DNA of 64,000 nt from Bubalus kerabau (lineage: Eukaryota > Chordata > Mammalia > Artiodactyla > Bovidae). A model generated the notes under the pieces. That model ran no database searches and was not told the DNA's origin. It saw only the letters and a program-made list of their open reading frames with translations. The position numbers and the translations under genes are program-made. How positions within the stretch are numbered: the stretch's first letter is position 1; every line of letters starts with the position of its first letter. Below are positions 55,713 through 64,000 of the stretch, one piece after another. Location of the stretch: NCBI RefSeq assembly GCF_029407905.1, contig NC_073641.1, positions 14,801,001 to 14,865,000 of the forward strand. Direction: 5' to 3'.

Positions 55713-58700
55713 AACAGATATGGAATCTAATTAATTCATCAATGGTCCTATCCCAAATTAGAGGTGAATCAGCCATTCAAAGAAGAATTTTGACAAATTC
55801 TATGAAGATAGCTGTGCTACTTGGGACACACGGGGCCAAAACATAAATGGAGAGTAAGAATGAACATTACTATCAGACAAAAGTCTTTAGAGGGAAAAAC
55901 TTAGCATCAAAGAATATACTAAATGATATAGGAACAGCCTACTTTAAAAAACAACCCCTCAGCTGCGGTTGCCTGTCACTGCCTCACAACATACAGAGCA
56001 GAATTTCAGACTTCATTTTTTTATCCCTAAATCTTTCCTGAGTAACAGCTGTTACACTGTATGAGACATACTTTAAAAAAGAAAAGGATTACTATCTTAA
56101 GCAAATCTGCTAACTTAGAATTTATATCCAAGGCTACTTCCATAAGAAATATGATTTAAGCATTTCAGAGACATGATTAAATGAAAATTAACATAATACA
56201 GATATATTTTTTTCAGTGGTCCTGGGCATGGAGATACACTGTCTGGTATGGAATGGTTACTAGACATCTAGTAACCATGTGTGATGCACTGAATCACCAG
56301 CCATACCCTTTGCCAGCTGACCCTGCAGCTCCTCCCTCTAGTCTTCCCCGTCCATTCACTTTGATCTCTGCCACAATATTGGCTTCGATTGTTGGGATGT
56401 GAACAAAAGTGACCATGTGGTGGTTCTGAGCCTAGGTTTTCCCGCACATTGTGTGTCTGGGTTGCACCGTGACACACTGCAGCCCGCTTGTACCAGCCCA
56501 GGAAAACCCCTTGTTAAATTGTCAGCAATTTACAGGCCAGTTGTTAAACACAACAAACCATTAATGAAAATTCAATTACATAAATTTAAAGATAAACATT
56601 TTAAAAGTTACTCAAAATTCACAACTGCCTGATTATTTTACTACATTTTACTATTGCAAGTGCTACTGCATGTGCTTTGGAAGTAAAATGTACACATCTA
56701 TTACTCACACTTATGAAGATACGTCCAAACTACCCAGCTAAAATAAGACATTTCAATAGAAAAATAAAATGTAAAGGTATCCTGAAATTTAACTTTATAA
56801 TTCAAATAGTTTCAATTAATACTAGATGATCGTGATTTCAAACCTGAAATGAAGGTTTTTACTTTTTATTTTAAATGAAGGTCTTACTTTAAGATTTTTA
56901 CTTTAAGAATTAATTCTGCAAGTACAACCACTGCGCAAATAATGTAAAAACCAACTTCATTTTAGCCACGCTGGTACATCAAGCATACAAAAGCCATTTC
57001 ACTAGATGACAATTCAAATATTGGAACACAGAAGGAAAATAAAATATTTGACAAGGCTTTCATTTAGAAATATCTCAGGGTACAGTTCAATCGACCACCA
57101 ATCTCTTCTGAAATTGTGAGCCTGCAATCAAATATTAAAATTAATAAGGACATTTCCTTCAGAGATTTGGATAAAAACACAATAGGAATGCCACAGACAG
57201 GATAGACTCATTTAATTTAAGAAAAAAATGAAGTCAAATTACCAGTTCATTACTGTCTTTCTCTGCTACTACTTAAATATACACTTGAGGCATTTCCAGC
57301 ATAAAAACCAAAATGTAAACTGTGCAAGAGACAGTCACCCTGTTTTATTTTTCTGCTTCTGCTGGACTTTACTCCTGAGCATCCTGTACATTCTTTATTC
57401 ACCAAGTATTTTTTTCTGCTCAGCTTGAATCTCTGCCATACCAAGTTAAACTTTCCCAAATCTTCTTGTTCTAATCATAGCACAGTGAACTCTGGTAAAA
57501 ATAACTAAGTAAAGCTTCCTTAAAACAACTAGGACCTATAACAAAAAGCTGCTGCAGAATTAAGATTTTTAAAAATATTATGGTCAGCGTTACCACACTG
57601 CCACAAAGTCTGAAAGAGCATGTAAATACTAAATGCAGTTCACACACACACACACGGGCTACATTAACCACTTAAACTTAAGAATCTCCTTCAAACTGTA
57701 CACACAATATAAAAGTAACTCATCAGATAAAATTAAAGTGCAGGTTATTAGACTTGGGCCTCATTCCTGCCTTGACCTCTGTATTTCTAAAGTTCATCCC
57801 CAAACTTGGTCTTTTCCCCTTTATGTTTAAGGCAGCAAAGCTCAAGGCACCAAAACTGAATGGTCCAGTCAATTCCCAAGAAGCGACAATGGCCCACCAG
57901 CGGCAAAGGACACAGGCATTCCACCTGTGTGGGTATATAATGGGCCTTTACTTCCCGTACCACATGGCGGTAGCCCAAACCCCATCACCCCCACGTCTCT
58001 GTTTGGTTATGTGGACGCTAAGGCTTCAATCAAACTACAAAGCACCTAAAGCAGAGTTGGATTAGATTTCGGACATTTTAACTTCTCATGTTTCTCCTCC
58101 TTAATAAAACAATGCAAATAATTCTAGGTACTGTTTTTCTTAAGAACTGGCTGATCTATGCAAAACATTAGATAACTTCCAGCCTTCAGGATACAGTTAA
58201 CACATAGCTTTTGCTTGTAATAATTTTTTTTACTCAATATCTAAGTCATTTGTTGGGGGGAGGGAGTCTATTAGATATTTTGAAATGAATTATTTAGCTG
58301 TTGGAATCAAGGGTAAAAGGGTAGTCACTCAGGAGCAGGAGGACAGAGTGACTCAAGAGGTGTGAATAACTAGTTTTGAAGAGAGCTCTTCCAACTCACC
58401 CTTTCCTTAAAGATTTAAAATGTTGTTCTAGATATACAAAATATTTAAATGATGTCCCAGTCAATGATTCTGGAGCTAAACTTTTGAAAACTGTCACTTT
58501 TCAGAGGAGAATGGGGATACAGGTTAGGAGCCGCCAGCTTACTTGGCCAGGGATTCAGCATATGAAGGTCATTTAGAAGCCTGTTTAAGAAGCACTGACA
58601 TGCCCTGTGGAAACCAACCCACGTTCTATGATATTTGGAGGCAGAGGACAAATCTCCAATTGTGAAATTAACAGAAATGACTTAAATAGCTGAGTTGGAC

Positions 58701-59096
58701 CACCTAATTTAAAGGTTATTTTAAAAGTCATTTAAAAGTTCAATCACATTGATAACAATAAGATTGTAGAAGTTGCAGGCTTTAAGCCAAGGTGTTACGA
58801 AGAAACATGACGTCAATCTCAAGTCTGACAGTGGTTTCTATCAGCCAGGGTAGCTGCTTGGGGCTAGAGCAGTCTTACTATCTAGCCTATTCTTTGGTTG
58901 CAATAAATGGTTCCATAAAGTTCTCACAGCACATCTGGCATTATCCACTAAAGCTGAGAAATAAGTGAAACCTGACTTAGAATTAAACGGAAAATAAAGG
59001 GTACAATGATTTTCTAATACTTAGTGTTAAAACAGATTAATAAAGAAATTAATAATATCTGTATGAACTTAGATAATAAATGTTGCATTCTTCCCA
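55713..59096. other. unique AT-rich DNA
   Basis: A weak LTR-like patch ('gtgaccatgtggtggttctg' near 56411) is the only repeat hint. It includes the hairpin at 56253-56278 and a CA run at 57641-57656. Frames of 60-103 codons show no domain. Confidence 0.4.
56253..56278. repeat. perfect 11-bp inverted repeat, 4-nt loop
   Basis: 'atggttactag' at 56253-56263 and 'ctagtaaccat' at 56268-56278 enclose 'acat'. Confidence 0.93.
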
Positions 59097-59107
59097 AAAA
59101 TGATACT

Positions 59108-59376
59108 GCTGCTGCTAAGTCACTTCAGTCGTGTCCGACTCTGTGCGACCCCAGAGACGGCAGCCCACCAGGCTCCCCCGTCCCTGGGATTCTCCAGGCA
59201 AGAACACTGGAGTGGGGTGCCATTTCCTTCTCCAATGCATGACAGTGAAAAGTGAAAGTGAAGTCACTCAGTCGTGTCCGACTCCTAGCGACCCCATGGA
59301 CTGCAGCCTACCAGGCTCCTCCATCCATGGGATTTTCCAGGCAAGAGTACTAGAGTGGGGTGCCATTGCCTTCTCC
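59108..59376 (-). mobile_element. Bov-A2 SINE, reversed
   Basis: Complete reversed dimer from 'gctgctgctaagtcacttc' to 'ccattgccttctcc'. The duplication 'aaaatgatact' / 'aaaataatact' lies at 59097-59107 and 59377-59387. Confidence 0.97.
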
Positions 59377-59387
59377 AAAATAATACT

Positions 59388-60189
59388 AGCTTTCTGGAAA
59401 AAATTTGTGCAAGATTGACATTTTATCACCACATTTTTGGTATTCCTACATAAGCTAAAAGGACAAGTTAAGTAGCAAGAGACTGTTACTTTTTCAAAGG
59501 TAGCAGTTGAAGAGAATTTTTAGCACTTAGAGAAGCTCAAGGCTTCAGCAAGAAGTAAAGGATTAAAATCAGAGTCTATAATTGCGATTTAAAATATGTC
59601 ACTGTCACAATTCAATTTCTGATGTCTGCCTATAACCCACACCATACCGTATAAATCTGGGGCTCCTAAAAGCAGTCAAAATGATTTATAACAAAACATT
59701 TTCTCTAAGTATATCTTTTATCAGTGATTAATGACCAGAAAGTTCTCTCATCCAGATATCTGACTGAATGGCAAAATGAGGAGTTTATGACATTTACCCA
59801 TTGCATGTTGTCAAGGGAAATAATATGAAGCAATGGTTGGCGGTGGCAGAGGTGGCGCGGGCAGTGAAAGGTACAAAAAAAGGCACATGGTCTCACTTGT
59901 TATCAAATGCCTTATAACTTCTCATGGTACCAATCTCAATTCCAGAACATGTTAACCTGTTATAGTAAAATCAGAGCCATTAGCATTATATGGAGCAAAA
60001 GATACAACTATCTCAGGTCTTACATGAACAAAGAAGATACTCCTCTGCAAAATGTTCTAAAACTAAAAGCAGGGGTGGGGTGGGGGTGGGATTCAAATCT
60101 GGGAAGAATGCCCTACCAGGAGGAGGAGGAAAGGGGAGGAAAGGCGGACTTCACTGCAATTGGAAGGACAAAATAAGAAGGCTAACACA
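59388..60189. other. unique DNA with G-rich patches
   Basis: No exon is visible. A strong G-quadruplex motif lies at 60072-60090, followed by a GGA-rich patch at 60120-60146. Confidence 0.4.
60072..60090 (+). other. strong potential G-quadruplex
   Basis: Four G-runs (4, 4, 5 and 3) are separated by single T loops, the most stable class of predicted G-quadruplex. It lies 100 bp before a Bov-A2 insertion. Confidence 0.75.
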
Positions 60190-60454
60190 CAATGGCACCT
60201 CACTCCAGTACTCTTGCCTGGAAAATCCCATGGATGGAGGAGCCTGGTGGGCTGCAGTCCATGGGGTCGCGAAGAGTTGGATACGACTGAGCGACTTCAC
60301 TTTCCCTTTTCACTTTCATGCATTGGAGAAGGAAATGGCACCCCACTCCAGTGTTCTTGCCTGGAGAATCCCAGGGACGGAGGAGCCTGGTGGGCTGCCA
60401 TCTATGGGGTTGCACAGAGTCGGACACGACTGAAGCGACTTAGCAGCAGCAGCA
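60190..60454 (+). mobile_element. Bov-A2 SINE
   Basis: Dimer from 'caatggcacctcactccag' to 'gcgacttagcagcagcagc', missing the first 8-10 bases of the family. The frames at 59990-60468 and 60200-60427 are products of the SINE. Confidence 0.96.
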
Positions 60455-61064
60455 ACATACAAAGTTAAAATTCAAAGTAAAATCGCAAAGGCTGCTAGAG
60501 AATTCCAAGCAGTTTAAAGTGGCTTATTATTATAAAAGCACATAACTTTACAGCCAATATTTCTCTTTGTTAATAATAACGGGGCAGCCAAGCAAATACT
60601 CTAAGAGTACTTTTAAGACATTTAATTACTTGGGAGAAAAAACTTCATCTAAGTCTCCCTTTACACGTAGACAGTAAGTTAGTTAAAGCAAAAAAATCAG
60701 CTTGCCTAACCATCTTCCACTGGCTGGGAATGATGGACATGTGTAATTGAAAATCATAAAGCTGAAATAAACATTCTTTAACCCCAGATTGCCCAATACC
60801 ACTACCAGCTCCCAGAAGCCCTGGCTCTGTTGTTACATTCTCAAAACAGAATTGCCCTGGACATGCTCTTTGCCCCTCATCTTGAGAAACTAACTGAAGT
60901 CACTTTTCCCCTTGCACTTCAAAGCCTGGAAGAACTAAGCCTAGGATGCCACATTTTAGATAACTGTTTATGAAATCTGTGTGCCCATAAAAACACCAGA
61001 CAAGTAGTAACAAAAACTTAGGTCTTAATCTAGAATTTTCTGATGACTCAGAAAAATGGTATGA
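60455..61064. other. unique DNA
   Basis: I see no exon or named repeat. Confidence 0.4.
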
Positions 61065-61165
61065 AGTATGGCTCTTCAACTCTCTGAGCCTTAGTGTCAT
61101 CATCAGTAACATGAAAAAGGTGGGTTAACAGTGATTCTAAGCGTTCCTGGTATTTATAATGAAAT
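61065..61165 (+). mobile_element. MIR fragment
   Basis: 'tctctgagccttagtgtcat' followed by 'catcagtaacatgaaaaagg' is a sense MIR core with its flank. Confidence 0.65.
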
Positions 61166-64000
61166 CCCCAGGACCTCCCCCTGCAAGAAAAAAATTTAAA
61201 AAAGGACACATGCTCATCACTTGGTATGTGACCACTGTGTGTCTTGAAGCCCACACCTCAACCCCACTTCTAATCCCTACACTTCAGGACTTCTCAGGCC
61301 CAACTTAGTTCTCACATTCTGACCCTGTTATCAGGGTATACCATCCCTTGATAAATCACTTTTCAAAATGGATATACTGGGCCATGCCCATTTGATGAGA
61401 GGTTAGAGCCTTGCTATGACACGGTCAAGTACATTTCAGAGAGCTAAGAAATGTCCTGTAAGTGACAGCTTCTTCAACTTCAATTAAAAAAAAAAAAAAT
61501 CAACTACTTGAACTATAGCTCTCCAGAACAAAGAACCCTAACTCATTAGAACTGTGTCTTTGTGCTCATCTCTTCTAGGCTCCTATTTGGGATATTACAT
61601 AGTGTCAGTTTGGATCCCAGCTCCTGTAGGCTTGACCATCCCCACCGTGAGCCCTTGGAAGCCAGCCCTAGAATGCCCCCATTCTGGAACAATAATAATT
61701 CCCAAGACATGCGTGCCTCTCTCAGGGAGATTCGATCCATAAACTGAGCTGAGCTTATGAGCTCCCTCTCTGTCTCTCTCTCTCAATAATGTGAATTAAG
61801 AAACAAATCAAGTAGAGTAAGATGGTAGGAAAGTATGAACAAAGATTACCCAGAGTACAGATTTTGATTGACACAATAAACGTGTAATAACCATTTTCAT
61901 GCTTTCCTCTGCCTAAACGAAAACTAGCAAAAATGCCCATAACCTCTTTAATTCCTGGAGAAATGAAGATCTGATCTGTAGTTCCTTAGTACATAAAGAA
62001 TTTAAGAGCTATTGATATTGTTCACACATGTATCTAATGGAATCTTAACATTTCCTTTTAAATCTGAAAAAAAGGAAAAAGTAAGTCAAACTGAAATTTT
62101 CCTCAACAGTTTATTAACTATCAAAATTTTATAGGTACCAAAAAATCAAAGAGCATATTTCAAAACTTAAAAAAAGATTTGTAAATGAATACTTATTTAT
62201 ATGATTCTATAAAACAGAACACAAACTCATACTGCAAATACTATTAAAACTCTTTGTCAAAATTCATTTTCTACTTCTGAAAGCTATTTGGGTCACTTGA
62301 ATATGATAAAAATCAAGTCATGTTCTTCTTTCCCTCCAAATAAATCCCTTAGAAACATCGGCAACAATTTAGGAATGTAAATGGATTTTCCGTTTGCATT
62401 TATACTTAATGATGACTTAACCAGAAGGAATACAGCTTAATTTTTTGGAGGGAGATTGAACCCAGAGGAATATGTTGTTTTACGGGGGAAAAAAACTAAT
62501 TTAAACGAGGCAAAATAAAAAGAATGTCAAAAGAAAAAGCCTGATATTATAAAAAAAAAAAAGCAGCTGAAGCCAAAAAGAAATTTGAAAAAACAGCACT
62601 CTGATGCCTGGTCTGATGGAGATGGAATATGGAGTCCCACCTTCTGCATAACATTAAGTACTGAAGAACACCTCACATTAAAAGCCTACACACACCCATC
62701 CGAATTCATTTATGTTTTACATTCTCACCCTTTTTATTTCCTTTTGCTACCATGAACTTTACATGCAACTGTAACAAATGCTGAAAATCAAATTTTGAAT
62801 TTAGAACATATGTGTGGCTATTGTAATATGAGACACCATATGACACAGTGCATATCAATAGCTTCAAAAGATAATACCTCAATAATAAGGGAATTTCCAC
62901 ACAGACTTCCTTAAGTCAGCACTCCAGGAAGGCCCTTCCTAATGGCCCCTACTTTTGAAAAAATACACTTCCCCTGACATTTCACAGGAACCAAAAATGT
63001 ATCAAGTGGATTTTGCCCAAGTCTATCCTGCAAGTACTTCTCATATTTAATTCTATAAATGTCAGATAAATGACTCAACCAAAAATCATTCCTCTCTTAA
63101 TAAAATATATCTGAGCATTAGCCTATGTCGGCTTATTAATATATATATTAACAATCATTAAGTCCATTGAAAGAGAAATTAATTGATACATGTTCAATAA
63201 TTCACACTTATGGGACAGTTTATGTTCAAAAGCTACAGATTTAATTTTAGATTAAGAACACAAGCAATAACATACAATTCACAGCAAATCATAATCTAAG
63301 GTATTATTAGTGCCATGTCCGTCCCAGAAAAAACACTAGACAAAGTAAGAGTGCAATACAATTAAGAACCAGTATTTGACAAAGTGTTCAGCTACTGAAT
63401 TTCATTCCTCTCAGAATTGAGTATCTCAGCATGTATAATTATGAGTAATAACACCATAATTATATCTAGTGATTCTTGATGGGGGGTAAGATTAAGAGTC
63501 ATTTTAGAAAGAAAAATTTCAAACTTAGACAAAAGGAGAGTAAAATGATCCAGGCCTTATCATCAACTCATGGTCATTCTTGTTTCCTCTGTCCCTACCC
63601 ACCTCCCCACCCTCCAGGCATCATTTCATTGCACCCCTTAAAATTTCTATCTATATATTTAAAGGATAACTTTTTTAATCATTGCCACAAAAATCACATC
63701 TGAAAAAGCCAAACAGTTAATTCCTTACTAGTAAATATCTGGGCATCGCTCAGTGTCCCTAGTTGTCTCAAAATGGTTTTCATTTGATTGAACTGATATG
63801 CATGTGGCATTCACACATTGCCATTCATATCTTTTTAAAGGAGTTTTTAATCTTTAGGTTCATACTCTGTTCTTATCCAATTCACCCCACTTGGCAAAGC
63901 CACATGGTTTGTTCTACATGCAGTTTTCCATGATTCAGACTTTGTTGATTGTATCCCCAAGGTCTCATTTAACAGGTCTCTCTCTTCCCTTGTATTTCGT
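61166..64000. other. 2.8 kb AT-rich unique DNA
   Basis: I name no transposon here. A CT-rich patch lies at 61762-61786, A-runs at about 61486 and 62551, and a 16-bp AT palindrome at 63136-63151. No coding frame shows a domain. Confidence 0.4.

Noticed and set aside
56280..56520. MLT-type LTR
   Set aside because: Only one word ('gtgaccatgtggtggttctg') resembles a MaLR LTR and the rest does not follow.
58480..58620. MER5-like element
   Set aside because: Isolated similarity around 'ggccagggattcagc' without the ends or the central block.
1..64000. CRISPR array, operon, prophage or bacterial mobile element
   Set aside because: The repeat content is mammalian throughout. No spaced identical repeats or dense gene arrays occur.

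Overview
This is nuclear DNA from a bovid ruminant (cattle, sheep, goat or buffalo type; I cannot choose between them). The evidence is the repeat content: Bov-tA and Bov-A2 SINEs, CHR-type tRNA SINEs and fragments of the BovB (RTE-clade) LINE, lying over an older mammalian layer of L1, L2, MIR, MER5 and MLT1. I find no host protein-coding exon, no structural RNA gene and no CpG island that I can defend. Almost every open reading frame is short, and the longer ones lie in repeats. The window reads as intergenic or deep intronic sequence.

Layout. 0-3 kb: a Bov-tA dimer, a truncated Bov-tA and an L1 tail. 3-5 kb: an L2 3' end and a MIR. 5-10 kb: TG/TA-rich DNA, a long ancient repeat I cannot name, a CHR SINE and a MER5. 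11-21 kb: Bov-tA copies, a MIR split by a BovB copy that still has an intact YADD codon run, a full MIR and three more truncated BovB tails in one orientation. 21-28 kb: Bov-A2, MIR and MER5 copies, a more GC-rich stretch at 23-24 kb, two reversed BovB pieces, a CHR and a Bov-tA. 28-34 kb: a decayed L1 carrying a Bov-tA and a second Bov-tA dimer, then Bov-A2. 34-45 kb: dense SINEs, a three-layer nest (old L1, younger L1, two SINEs) and an L2 split by a SINE. 45-55 kb: L2, CHR, a ruminant-type L1 3' end, a mariner MITE, an MLT1 LTR and the longest BovB piece, with its RT catalytic motif altered to YAGD. 55.7-64 kb is mostly unique AT-rich DNA with two Bov-A2 copies near 59-60 kb.

There are no co-operating genes to describe. 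The useful content is mutational and transposon history: two Bov-tA dimers that share one junction and are each flanked by a single target duplication; two sites where a duplicated target flanks nothing but a poly(A) or poly(T) run; several perfect short-loop inverted repeats that look like template-switch scars; a recurrently decayed codon across BovB copies; and three potential G-quadruplexes. I did not find a new gene system.
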